NCBI RefSeq assembly: GCF_004345005.1
Contig: NZ_SMMX01000007.1
Coordinates: forward strand, 115,635 to 179,634
Direction: 5' to 3'
Length of the DNA: 64,000 nucleotides
Source: Extibacter muris
GTDB taxonomy: Bacteria; Bacillota; Clostridia; Lachnospirales; Lachnospiraceae
Both the position numbers and the translations under genes were made by a program. Positions 21,063-29,407 of the stretch are shown piece by piece. The notes under the pieces were generated by a model. The model was not told the DNA's origin. It saw only the letters and a program-made list of their open reading frames with translations, and ran no database searches. Position 1 is the stretch's first letter, and each line of letters begins with the position of its first letter.

Positions 21063-22877
21063 TCAGGCGGCCGGTGTCAATGAACCGCCGCCATTTAGTT
21101 CGACCGTTTCCCCGTCCAGCCATTCGTTTGCGCTGTCTGATGCATCATAATATATGTTATGGCCATTAGAAACTATATTTTCCAGATCCTTGTCCTTGTC
21201 AGTGATTGACGTTAGATAAGAATCTCCGGCAAGTTCCCACCTGGAATCTTTATCCAGGCTGATCCGCACTTCTTTGCCGGTATTCTCACCATTGACCGTA
21301 CCCTTTAAGATACTTCCTTTCGTAAGGCTGACTTCTACCGTACTTATCTCATCGCACGCAACGTCACCGATGAGTCTCTGGTTGATTCCGTTCAGTTTGA
21401 AATTACCGCCGTTGGAACCTTCTCTTCCCCAGTTGTTCGTATTGTTTCCAGAAGCCCTGACAAGAATATCGCTGTTATAAGTCAGCTCTGTATTTTCAAG
21501 CGTAGCTTCCGCGTCCGTGTTGGTAATGTAGAACATCGGTCCCGAAGACGTAGAAGACAGCTTAGAGTCTGAAGCGGAGAACTTGGCGGTCCCTTCCGCC
21601 GCATCTCCTGACGTGCTCTGATAGAGCATGACGCCGTTCTCGCCGGCACCTGTCAGATCGCATTTTTCAAGGGTGATGGAATTCCTGCCCTCTACGACAG
21701 CCGCCTGGCTTCCTGCTGCTGTTCCTGTCACCCCTTTTACTGTAATGTTTCCTGTAGAGTAGACGCACGGACTTCCGTCCCCTGCGGCTGAAAGCGTACC
21801 GCTGTCCACTGTTATCGTCCCTTCTCCGCGGTCTGTGGCAATCGGAGCGCAATGCGCTCCTTCGGTAGTTATGTCAACATTGGTCGCTATCACACTGCCA
21901 CCGTAGGTGGCATCCAGCCCTCTTGACGAGTTCCCCTTCGTATGAATCTTTACGTTATTTACGGTAATCTTTGAATCTTCTCCCGTAGCGAATATTGCAT
22001 TCGATCCTTCTGCATCCGACGTCAGCGTGATATCGCTCATCGTTGCTGTGCTTCCTTCGGATGCAGCCAGGACTGCATTAACGGCGTAAAAGTTACTCTC
22101 ATCTGCACTGCTGCTGTCGCCGGACTTTTTAAGCACCGTGTTCGTAAGCTCAAGGGCTCCTCCGTTTTTAACAAGCACGGCATTCTCATCTGCATTTGTA
22201 GAAGCATACGTCTCTCCATCCGACATCTCTTCTTTTCCATCAACCGTATACACACCAGAAAGTTCAATGTTTCCAGTAGTTGATTCTGACATGCTGCCCC
22301 TGTTCTGAATCGTAATGCTGACTGCTTTTTCTCCCTGCATCTCTACAGATGCGATATCCCCTTCCTGGAGATCATCCAGGGACGCCTCTTTTGTATCTGC
22401 CTGTGCGTCAGCATCCTTCTTGGCATCATCTTCATTCCCAGGTTCTGCACCTTTTGCGCTCGTCTTTTCTACCTTTGTATCCTTGTCGGTTGTAATTGTC
22501 TGCTCTTCTCCTGTCAGGGTAATCCCTCCCGGACCGCCCTGCGGCATATCTCCTCCACCAGGAGCTTCGCTGTCCGGAGCTTTACCGTCTGATACAGATT
22601 CTTCATCCGGCTTTTCCGGGGGAGTTCCGCTGCCATCTGATGATTCTCCGTCTGTCGGAGCTGTTGCGGGCGCCTCTCCGTCCGGCTTATCTCCTGACGG
22701 GGCCTCTCTCATCTCAGGCTCTTCTGCGAGTGCCAGCGTAATCTTATCTCCGTCTATTTCTGCAATCTCCCCATATAATGTCTCTGTCTTTTCTTCCGTA
22801 CTGCCCTTCTGGCATCCCGACACGACCATAGCGGCCATGAGCGTTCCTGCCAGAACACAGACAACTCTTTTCTTCAT
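21063..22877 (-). CDS. Surface lipoprotein with right-handed beta-helix/adhesin-like domain
   Basis: 604 residues from the ATG at 22877, chosen because AAGGGTG precedes it and it begins MKKRVVCVLAGTLMAAMVVS followed by Cys, a lipoprotein signal with lipobox VVSGC. Residues about 25-75 form a small beta domain (ETLYGEIAEIDGDKITLAL). A Ser/Pro/Gly/Asp-rich acidic linker follows to about 200. The rest is a repetitive beta-helix with GSVIATNVDI, GSTATMSDITL and NSITLEKCDL rungs. It is likely an exposed carbohydrate- or host-binding protein. No enzyme residues can be recognised, and it stands alone. Confidence 0.75.
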   Translation of the reverse strand: MKKRVVCVLAGTLMAAMVVSGCQKGSTEEKTETLYGEIAEIDGDKITLALAEEPEMREAPSGDKPDGEAPATAPTDGESSDGSGTPPEKPDEESVSDGKAPDSEAPGGGDMPQGGPGGITLTGEEQTITTDKDTKVEKTSAKGAEPGNEDDAKKDADAQADTKEASLDDLQEGDIASVEMQGEKAVSITIQNRGSMSESTTGNIELSGVYTVDGKEEMSDGETYASTNADENAVLVKNGGALELTNTVLKKSGDSSSADESNFYAVNAVLAASEGSTATMSDITLTSDAEGSNAIFATGEDSKITVNNVKIHTKGNSSRGLDATYGGSVIATNVDITTEGAHCAPIATDRGEGTITVDSGTLSAAGDGSPCVYSTGNITVKGVTGTAAGSQAAVVEGRNSITLEKCDLTGAGENGVMLYQSTSGDAAEGTAKFSASDSKLSSTSSGPMFYITNTDAEATLENTELTYNSDILVRASGNNTNNWGREGSNGGNFKLNGINQRLIGDVACDEISTVEVSLTKGSILKGTVNGENTGKEVRISLDKDSRWELAGDSYLTSITDKDKDLENIVSNGHNIYYDASDSANEWLDGETVELNGGGSLTPAA

Positions 22878-23050
22878 ACATTTCACCCTTTCTGTCGCAG
22901 TTATAATCCTGTGCCGGCGCGGCACACGGACACAAATACCTGCCCGCGCCGTACTCAGTAAATTCAACATATACTATATACGGATAATTTGGTAAAAATA
23001 TGATGATAGTGTGTTTTTTCTGTGTTACGGCTATGCAGCACGGTAGCAGG

Positions 23051-23518
23051 CTATCCTCTCAGGGTTGCTATCAGTCGCATGTGGTTCAGCATCAGCTCAA
23101 GCCCTTCTTCAATCGAGCGGACACATACGTCCACTTCCCTAATCAGTTTGCCGCACATACCTTCCGAATCCATTACAGCGATGGATAACGCTGCCATCCT
23201 GCACATGAGCTGGTCATTTCTTCCATTCCCCATGCATGCGCAGCTTTCCCTTCCAAGAGATTCCACAATCGCATCTTTGGCTGCCATCGCATTCCCGGAT
23301 GGGAAAGTCTCTATCTTCACAGGCAGTCCGGCACATTCTTCTTCCGCACTCCCATATGTATCTGCCGTCAGCACATAGACCTCGACTTGCTCCGCCAAGG
23401 CTTTAATCTGTTTCCTCACTCCCTGTGGAATCTTTCCGTCCACTGCAATTGTGCCGTTGTAATCGAGTACCAGATACTTCAAGTCTAACACTTTGTAATC
23501 AGGAATATCTATCTTCAT
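23051..23518 (-). CDS. HAD-like phosphatase, soluble P-type-ATPase-like
   Basis: 155 residues from the ATG at 23518 because GAGGAGG lies just before it; a frame start at 23539 is less likely. HAD motif I is VLDYNGTIA near 19, with the second Asp replaced by Asn. Motif II (VYVLTADTYG) and motif III/IV (MGNGRNDQLMCRMAALSIAV) are present. It matches the small HAD proteins annotated as soluble P-type ATPases. The missing second Asp (DxD to DxN) may lower or change phosphatase activity. Substrate unknown. Confidence 0.75.
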   Translation of the reverse strand: MKIDIPDYKVLDLKYLVLDYNGTIAVDGKIPQGVRKQIKALAEQVEVYVLTADTYGSAEEECAGLPVKIETFPSGNAMAAKDAIVESLGRESCACMGNGRNDQLMCRMAALSIAVMDSEGMCGKLIREVDVCVRSIEEGLELMLNHMRLIATLRG

Positions 23519-23638
23519 TTCAGGCCTCCTCTTTGTCATATCATAATCAATCAGTTTCCTAACATTTTACATTATTTTTTGTATGAATCCAATACATTTT
23601 TATAGTACTGCCCACTTTATTTTCACCGGCCCTCCGCT

Positions 23639-23667
23639 TTGACATTTACCGGCAAATCCGCTATAGT
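23639..23667 (+). promoter_or_regulatory. Consensus sigma-A promoter for a small protein gene
   Basis: TTGACA (23639-23644), exactly 17 bp, then TATAGT (23662-23667), 64 bp before the ATG of the 78-residue protein. Confidence 0.75.
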
Positions 23668-23731
23668 TGTAGCGATATCAGGTATACGCAGGACCTGGCC
23701 CAAACTGATAAGATGTGGAGGTAATAAAAGA

Positions 23732-23968
23732 ATGAATTTAAATTCCATTGCTCTGTTACAGCAGCTGAAAGCCCAATTGGAGAAGTTTAAAGCCAGGCAT
23801 CCTAAGTTTCCTTTGTTTTTGGATGCTGTCTCTGAACATGCGCTTACAGAAGGGACTGTCGTTGAAATTGCGGTGTCCACGCCCGACGGGCAGAATTATA
23901 CTTCAAATCTGAGACTCATGGCTGAGGATATTGAACTGATTCGTTCCTTAAAAGATATGAATGTCTAA
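23732..23968 (+). CDS. Small hypothetical protein (78 aa)
   Basis: Starts at 23732, not at the frame start 23639, because GGAGGTAATAAAAGA precedes this ATG and the promoter overlaps the longer frame. The sequence begins MNLNSIALLQQLKAQLEKF, an amphipathic helix, followed by a beta-rich half with GTVVEIAVSTPDGQNYTSN and a C-terminal helix. No family is recognised. A strong promoter, good ribosome site and terminator show it is a real monocistronic gene. Confidence 0.7.
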   Translation: MNLNSIALLQQLKAQLEKFKARHPKFPLFLDAVSEHALTEGTVVEIAVSTPDGQNYTSNLRLMAEDIELIRSLKDMNV

Positions 23969-24261
23969 CGGGCGCCGGCGGCCGCCCGTTTTTCTATCCA
24001 TATATAGTAGCCTGCACAAAGGACAATCTGCAGCAGAGTGGATGCAGGTGTGGCCAGTCCGATGCGGAACAAAGATACCGGCACAATCTGGCTCATAAGG
24101 CAGGACACCGGTATCCTTACCCCGAACGCACCGGCAATGCCCTGCAGCATGACAGTAATCGGAACCGCGAGCAGTTCCAGCAGCACCGGAAGCGCAAATC
24201 CAATTAGAGGAGACAAGATTCTGCCCTCTGTAAATTGACTGACTTTTTTCATAATTTTCAT
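23965..24261 (-). pseudogene. MATE efflux transporter remnant with large internal deletion
   Basis: 98 residues that join the two ends of a roughly 450-residue MATE transporter. SQFTEGRILSPLIGFALPVL is a typical N-terminus. It is followed directly by ITVMLQGIAGAFGVRIPVS and GLATPASTLLQIVLCAGYY, which belong to the last two helices. About 350 residues are missing, and the join is in frame, so it reads as a short ORF. It cannot form the 12-helix transporter. The start overlaps a 23-bp palindrome; an internal ATG at 24252 is an alternative. Confidence 0.75.
23969..23996 (+). terminator. Rho-independent terminator after the 78-aa gene
   Basis: ACGGGCG and CGCCCGT arms with a GC-rich centre, followed by TTTTTCT on the plus strand, directly after the TAA at 23966-23968. 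Confidence 0.7.
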
Positions 24262-24307
24262 AGGGGTCAGACCCCTTTCAACACAGGGGTCTGACCCCTA
24301 TGAAAAT
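24254..24307. repeat. Perfect 23-bp inverted repeat, 8-nt loop
   Basis: Left arm 24254-24276 and right arm 24285-24307 are exact complements around TTCAACAC. The core is AGGGGTCAGACCCCT, which is itself nearly palindromic. The element covers the start of the MATE remnant and the stop codon of the DNA alkylation repair gene (24300-24298), so it may be a terminator or a mobile REP-like palindrome. Confidence 0.8.
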
Positions 24308-24996
24308 TTCCTCCTCATCCCCCGAATTTTTTCTTTTGTTCCTTTCGTCACCTGCCTCGATTCGCATATTTTCTGAAGTGCTTTATTATATGTGAAATCG
24401 TCTAAGGCAGTATGCTGCAGAAATGTCTCCGTATAGTTCGGATTGTATACGTAATACATGGACACTGCCCAGGCTACAGCCATTCTTACATAGTATGATT
24501 CTTCGTGTATCTGTTCCATGGCTGATAATGCCTGCTCGATATATGCGTCGTCGATATAATAATCTATAAGCATGACTACTGCAAAGCGGATGTCGTACGG
24601 CCGTCTGGACTTAAGCTTTGTCTGTATGTATTCATACATCTCTTCCGGGTGTTCTTTTGTTATCTTGAGTCCTGTGCAGAAGCTGTCGCAAACGGACCAG
24701 TTATCTATCTTGGGCAGAAATGCATCTATGCAGCTTAGAATCTCCTGTATTCCCGCTTTTGCATAACCGATCACCATACCCTGGAGCATGATCTCCTCAA
24801 AGCTTGCGTCTGATGCCGTCTGAAGATATGTGCGCCAGTCTTCTTTCGCTATCTGTTTTGCCAGTTTGCGCAGCCTGGGCAGACGGACGCCGATGACGCT
24901 GCCTGAGGGAATCTCGGGTATAAGTGAGCTGGAGAATTTCTGGAATTCTGGTTCTGCCATCTCTTTCAACATTGTTCTGATCTCTGTATTGTTCAT
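24298..24996 (-). CDS. DNA alkylation repair protein (AlkD-like HEAT repeat)
   Basis: 232 residues of helical HEAT-like repeats. Seen are GVRLPRLRKLAKQIAK near 37, FEEIMLQGMVIGYAK near 66, DNWSVCDSFCTGLK near 97, RRPYDIRFAVVMLIDYY near 130 and YVRMAVAWAVSMYYV near 167. These match the AlkD family of base-excision glycosylases, which remove alkylated bases without base flipping. The last codons overlap the perfect palindrome. Upstream genes on this strand (GNAT, methyltransferase) are broken, but this one is whole. Confidence 0.88.
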   Translation of the reverse strand: MNNTEIRTMLKEMAEPEFQKFSSSLIPEIPSGSVIGVRLPRLRKLAKQIAKEDWRTYLQTASDASFEEIMLQGMVIGYAKAGIQEILSCIDAFLPKIDNWSVCDSFCTGLKITKEHPEEMYEYIQTKLKSRRPYDIRFAVVMLIDYYIDDAYIEQALSAMEQIHEESYYVRMAVAWAVSMYYVYNPNYTETFLQHTALDDFTYNKALQKICESRQVTKGTKEKIRGMRRKFS

Positions 24997-25019
24997 GTCC
25001 TATCCTGCTTTCTCTGCCG

Positions 25020-25319
25020 CTATGCACCGCTTCGGGCATCCCACGTCATTATGATCTCTTTTTCTCCGGTATCCATATCGATGCCTTCTGATGCAGACTG
25101 AAATTTTTCGCGTTCATAGAAACGGACGGCACGCTTATTTTTCTCATACACGCATAATTCTAATGCCGGCCTTTTATCCTTCATATAATCCAGAAGCGCT
25201 TTCCCAATCCCACCTGACTGGGCTGCACCCTCCACAAATATGCCGGCGATATGGCTGCCGGATAGCGTCAGTTTACAAGGGCACACACTTAATATAATGA
25301 TACCTTTCTTTTCTTTCAT
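25020..25319 (-). pseudogene. GNAT acetyltransferase, N-terminally truncated
   Basis: 99 residues. The C-terminal two thirds of a GNAT fold are seen: IAGIFVEGAAQSGGIGKALL holds the acetyl-CoA loop (Q-x2-G-I-G-K), then LELCVYEKNKRAVRFYEREKF and a C-terminal EIIMTW strand. The first strand and helices, about 45 residues, are absent and replaced by an unrelated Lys/Ile-rich start. YjaB-like relatives are about 145 residues. A plausible ribosome site (AAGAAGG) remains. It is probably non-functional. Confidence 0.6.
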
Positions 25320-25370
25320 TCCTTCTTACCCCCTTGAATATGATACCCGACGCAGATACGCTTTGCACCC

Positions 25371-26159
25371 TTACTTTTTCCTCATCGTTGTCATCGCTGC
25401 ATAGTGCAGGATATCAAAGCGCCGGGGAGCTGTCTCCTCAAGCATTGCCATGTGCTCTTCATCGAACTTCCCTATGTCCTCTTCCGGCAGCGATGCCCCG
25501 ATGCCCCGGCATGCTTTCATCCTGCCATTCCAGCTCTCTCTTGTAAAAGGTACATACACATCGAATACATCCTCCTTTTCTATGGTAAAAAACTCATGAT
25601 AAATGTCCGGTATCACTATCGGATGTCTCATCTCATTGCAGCCTGACCATTCAGAATTGTACTTCAAGATAAGCTGTTCAATCTTGCCTGCTATCTCATC
25701 TTCGAACGGCAGCCACGCCATATACAGAACTGCAAATATCCCACCGGGTTTCAGCATATGACAGATATGGGGCGCAAGCGCCGCATGGTCAAAGTACGTA
25801 AAACACTGGCATGCTGTTACAGCGCCAAAGTGGTTGTTCGGAAAATGGCTCTCCTCTGCTGGTACACAGCAAAACTCTATCTTAATCCCGGATTCCTCTG
25901 CTAATGCTTTCGCCTGTCCGATCTGCTACGCTGATATATCTATGCCTGTAAAGTCTGCGCCATACCGGTACATGTTCCTTGGAATAACTCCCGTCCCCGT
26001 CCCTATATCCAGCACGGTCTGCCCTTTCATACACACCCCCTTATCCAGAAGCCTCTTGTAGAATTCCTCCGGATAGATGTCCCTGTACTTCGCGTAATCT
26101 TCTGAGGTGCGTCCCCAGTCAAATTCTCTGCCATTATCTATACTTTTATCCTTAATCAT
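25371..26159 (-). pseudogene. Class I SAM methyltransferase interrupted by in-frame TAG
   Basis: A single frame of 263 codons from the ATG at 26159 to 25371. The only fault is TAG at 25928-25926, codon 78. Before it: EFDWGRTSEDYAKYRDIYP, then the SAM motif VLDIGTGTGVIPRNM and GADFTGIDISA. After it: QIGQAKALAEESGIKIEF, FGAVTACQCFTYFDH and PGGIFAVLYMAW. The stop replaces a surface residue between motifs II and III. There is no frameshift. Downstream starts could give only a domain without SAM motif I. Confidence 0.85.
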
Positions 26160-26328
26160 CCCGGCACCTGCTTTCTATAAAAATACAATTCTGCAATACA
26201 CTTTATTTTATATTATAGCAAATGAAGTTCAAAATGTATAACATAACCTCTACCGATACATGTTTTAATATCTTATGGCAAGCCAGAAAAGAGGGGCTGG
26301 TTTTACCCAGTCCCTCAATTTATACCTG

Positions 26329-26694
26329 TTACCGTATACGCCTGCCATATTCATCAAAGTGCTTCTTAAGCGACGATTCGACCGGCACGATAGACAGGCA
26401 GACCGCCACGAGCTGAAAGCTTACAATATACATGGAAGCAGTCTCATAGTCTCTGTTTTTCAATAACACCATAGCTGCCGCCGACAGCAATAGCAGAATG
26501 ATGCCCCCTCTGCACCACACGTTCCCACAGCATTTATGTGCATAGGTCCATGTCTCTTTATTCATCATGGACCTCTTTGTCCGATACCCATATGCCAGAT
26601 TTATCGAAGCCGGAGGATGTTTCCTCCATATGCATCCAGTCAGTGCCACCACCGCCGGAGTCAGCAGGACCATGCAGAACAAAAATATATACAT
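26329..26694 (-). CDS. SdpI-family membrane protein, short form
   Basis: 121 residues. Three hydrophobic segments are visible: residues 2-22, about 63-82 and about 86-103. Between the first two lies the SdpI signature NLAYGYRTKRSMMNKETWTY. SdpI is the immunity protein against the Bacillus SDP toxin and a signal-transducing membrane protein; this short relative covers only the C-terminal SdpI domain, which is common in Clostridia. Its neighbours are remnants of an Agr-like system. Toxin immunity is not shown. Confidence 0.72.
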   Translation of the reverse strand: MYIFLFCMVLLTPAVVALTGCIWRKHPPASINLAYGYRTKRSMMNKETWTYAHKCCGNVWCRGGIILLLLSAAAMVLLKNRDYETASMYIVSFQLVAVCLSIVPVESSLKKHFDEYGRRIR

Positions 26695-26707
26695 AGCTCA
26701 TCCCTAT

Positions 26708-26990
26708 CTATTTAATAAAAAAACCAGCCACTTTCATATTCTTATCAAACGTAATCGTATACTGCGCTTTCCGTTCTTCATAGGACAGCCACCGCAAATT
26801 CCTGCTCCGTATCTTTATCTTCGCTTCCGGCCACCGCCTCATTCCCATAGCTCTTGAATGCCCCCAGTTCTTCTACTACAGGCTGCACTTGGCTGACCAT
26901 CGTCTCTGCCGGAAGTGCCGCCTTAAGCTGTGCGTTCCATTTCTCTTCCGCCAGTTTTTCGTACTCTTCCGCGTTTACCAAGTCGATCAC
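26708..26990 (-). pseudogene. DUF3887-like protein remnant (frameshifted, N-terminus lost)
   Basis: Frame 1 (26990-26778) reads VNAEEYEKLAEEKWNAQL and ends with EQEFAVAVL. Frame 2 then continues SYEERKAQYTITFDKNMKVA to a stop at 26708. Together they give the usual DUF3887 C-terminal beta fold. The start lacks the signal peptide or lipobox of the family; the preceding bases encode the tail of the histidine kinase. An indel near 26782 and the lost N-terminus make it a remnant. Confidence 0.6.
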
Positions 26991-27004
26991 CTCTTCCGCC
27001 GCCT

Positions 27005-27797
27005 TCAGCCTGTTTCAGCCGCGTCTCCTACCGGGCCCGGAATCGTAATGCTTACCGCAAATTCCCGGTCCTTTTCTTCAATATCCATGCCGCCCCCGCA
27101 GCGCTGCAGCGTCTGACGCACATTGCCAAGTCCAATCCCTCTGTGTTCAGTATCTTTCCCGTCTTTTTTCAACGCAGGATCATATGAATTACATATTTTG
27201 ACGACGCTGAATTCACGAAAGGCATCTGCCTTTACAGTAATGTATCTCTTGTCTCCGGACCCTTCTGCAGCCTCCAGCGCATTATCCAGCAGATTGGCAA
27301 ATACAGTCGTCACATCCATATCCTTCATATGCCCGAGCCGTATCTTGCCTATACTGACTTCCATGCGTATGTTCTTCTGCCTGGCCGTCTCCGCCTTGTC
27401 ATTCAGTATGATGTTCAGCATATGGCTGTCCGTGTACTGACGACTCGTACTTCTCTTCCAGCTTTTTATAATAGTGGTACTGCATCTCGCTCTGCCTCTG
27501 GAACGTCTTCAGCTCTTCCTTCAGCTTCCTGTTCCTGGACTGGTAAGAAAACAGATACAGGATATACAGGTTCATGAACACCAGGAAGCATATATCCACG
27601 ATAACCAGATACGCCCCGTATAACTGTATATAAACATTGCCGAGTACGATGAGGGACGCGATGATAAATGCACTGATCAGCGGCGGAAGAAAAAGTCCGG
27701 CAAACTGGAAGCCTGACACGTCCTCGAACTGCCTGCCGTCTGCCAAGCCGGCCCCTGAACTGTGCGGATCGTTTTTGTGACAGCGGTATGATATCAC
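27005..27797 (-). pseudogene. AgrC/VirS-like GHKL sensor kinase with internal deletion
   Basis: Frame 1 (27797-27399) holds a membrane region (FLPPLISAFIIASLIVLGN, LVIVDICFLVFMNLYILYL) and a dimerisation helix ending KLEEKYESS. Frame 2 (27421-27005) holds the ATPase core: HMLNIILNDKAETARQ, DVTTVFANLLDNALEAAEGS (N-box) and GIGLGNVRQTLQRCGGGM (G-box). The two halves join near 27425, where the H-box segment of about 50 residues should lie, so the phospho-accepting histidine is missing and the frame is broken. The N-terminal membrane domain is also short. Confidence 0.7.
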
Positions 27798-28415
27798 CGT
27801 TCATCATATGGATATCATATCCTCTGATTGACTTTACATGGTAGAGGTTCACGGTAAAGCTCTTGTGCGGGGCAGCAAAGCATATGCTTCCATCCGCTCC
27901 GCCAGTTCGGTAATCTTTCCCCTCAGAAGATATTCCCCGTTCTTAGTTACCATGCGTATTTTCCGCCCCACATATTCCATGTAATATATATCATACACAT
28001 CCATTTCTAACACGCCTTCGCAGGCAGCCAAATGTAGGGGCCCCTCCCGTCCTCTCTCTTTGCCATAGTCACATGCCTCTATGAACTGGCTCCTGATCTC
28101 CTCCTCATCCACAGGTTTGAGAAGAAAGGCAAACGGGTGTACAAGAAAAGAGCGGCTCATATAATCCTCATAGCCGGTGACATAGATGATTCTGACGGCG
28201 TGGTCTGTCCTTCTGATTACGGCGGCCGCCTCCAGCCCGTCGGTCTCAGGCATATCGATATCCAGGAATAGCACATCATATCCCTTATATCCGTCTATCA
28301 GGTCTGCCCCGTCGGCAAACTCGCTTATCAGGCACTCTGCACCCGACCTTTCTACCGCTGTGCGGATGAGCATCCGCACCAGCATATCGTCATCACAGAT
28401 AGCAACATGATACAT
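27750..28415 (-). pseudogene. AgrA-like LytTR response regulator, frameshifted near the end
   Basis: 188 residues in the main frame. The receiver domain has CDDDMLVR at 8-15, phospho-Asp in DVLFLDIDMPETDG near 53 and KPVD near 119. The LytTR domain begins near 135. The frame ends early at ALLPRTRALP. Reading one frame over from about 27880 gives the expected FAAPHKSFTVNLYHVKSI and GYDIHMMNGDIIPLS, so loss of one base (GG to G) explains the break. Partner of the broken kinase downstream. Confidence 0.7.
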
Positions 28416-28551
28416 ATTCTCTACCCTCTCTTTTCATGCTGATTTCATTATATCGGTAAATATCCGAGCCGACAATATCTATGTCGCCAGATACAGAATC
28501 AGGCGCATAAGATACGGCCGGAAGCAGCGGACTCAAATAATTGCGGAAAAC

Positions 28552-28569
28552 CTGACAAGCCGTTGTCAG
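28552..28569. promoter_or_regulatory. 7-bp palindrome, possible operator
   Basis: CTGACAA and TTGTCAG separated by GCCG, about 50 bp before the GNAT/YoaP start. A TACAAT at 28580-28585 is a possible -10, so the palindrome would overlap the -35 region. Confidence 0.35.
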
Positions 28570-28617
28570 ATTACACGTGTTACAATAGAGCAAATACAAC
28601 TAAAAGGAGAGTAAAAG

Positions 28618-29376
28618 ATGGAATATATAACTGTTGACGAGAAAAATATAGAGAAGGAGCATATCTGCTGCTGTATCGCAGACAAGAAAGGGGAAAACTG
28701 CGTCTCTTCCAAAAAGGCATGGATGAAAGAGAACCTGCCGGACGGACTTGTGTTTCTGAAAGCAGATGTAAGAGGCAAAGTTTTTATCGAATACATGCCT
28801 GCCGAAAATGCCTGGTATCCGATTGATGCGCCAGGGTACATGCATATCAACTGTTTCTGGATATCGGGACAGCATAAGGGGAAGGGATATGCCAACGAGC
28901 TGCTCGATCAATGCATCGAAGATGCAAAGGCAAAGGGGAAATGCGGTATCACGATTATTGCCTCCGAGAAAAAAAGAAGCTATCTGCCAGACCCGGACTA
29001 TATGAAATATAAAGGCTTTACCGCTGCCGATACTGCCAGCCCGTATTTCGTACTCTACTACCTACCTTTTTCAGATACAGCGCCTGTGCCAAAGTTCAAG
29101 GGCTGTGCCACATCTGGAACGATCGAGGAAAAGGGAATGGTCCTGTATTACACGAACCAATGCCCACACACTGCAAAGTATGTCCCCCTTATCCAGGATA
29201 CCGCCAGACAGCATGGAACCACAGTTACGGTCCACAAGCTGGAAACAGCCCGTCAGGCTCAGGAGGCGCCTACTCCCTTTACGACGTACAGCTTCTATTA
29301 TGACGGAGAATTCATCACAAATGAAATATTTGGCGAAAAGAAATTTGAAAAATTTCTTCATGCACACGGGCTTTAG
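28618..29376 (+). CDS. GNAT acetyltransferase with C-terminal YoaP domain
   Basis: 252 residues. The N-terminal GNAT fold has the acetyl-CoA loop GQHKGKGYANELLDQCIEDA near 80-100. The C-terminal part, about 165-252, is the YoaP-like domain: YYTNQCPHTAKYVPL, with a cysteine in a thioredoxin-like position, and the ending FEKFLHAHGL. This two-domain arrangement is typical of YoaP relatives in Firmicutes; substrate unknown. AAGGAGAG precedes the ATG. It is intact and divergent from the Agr-like remnants. Confidence 0.83.
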   Translation: MEYITVDEKNIEKEHICCCIADKKGENCVSSKKAWMKENLPDGLVFLKADVRGKVFIEYMPAENAWYPIDAPGYMHINCFWISGQHKGKGYANELLDQCIEDAKAKGKCGITIIASEKKRSYLPDPDYMKYKGFTAADTASPYFVLYYLPFSDTAPVPKFKGCATSGTIEEKGMVLYYTNQCPHTAKYVPLIQDTARQHGTTVTVHKLETARQAQEAPTPFTTYSFYYDGEFITNEIFGEKKFEKFLHAHGL

Positions 29377-29407
29377 ATGCCAGAAGCATTCGGCATCTGC
29401 CGGCCTG

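Noticed and set aside
26329..26694. SdpI-like gene as part of a complete toxin-immunity system
   Set aside because: No SdpC-like toxin or SdpAB-like maturation genes are adjacent, and the protein covers only the short C-terminal domain.
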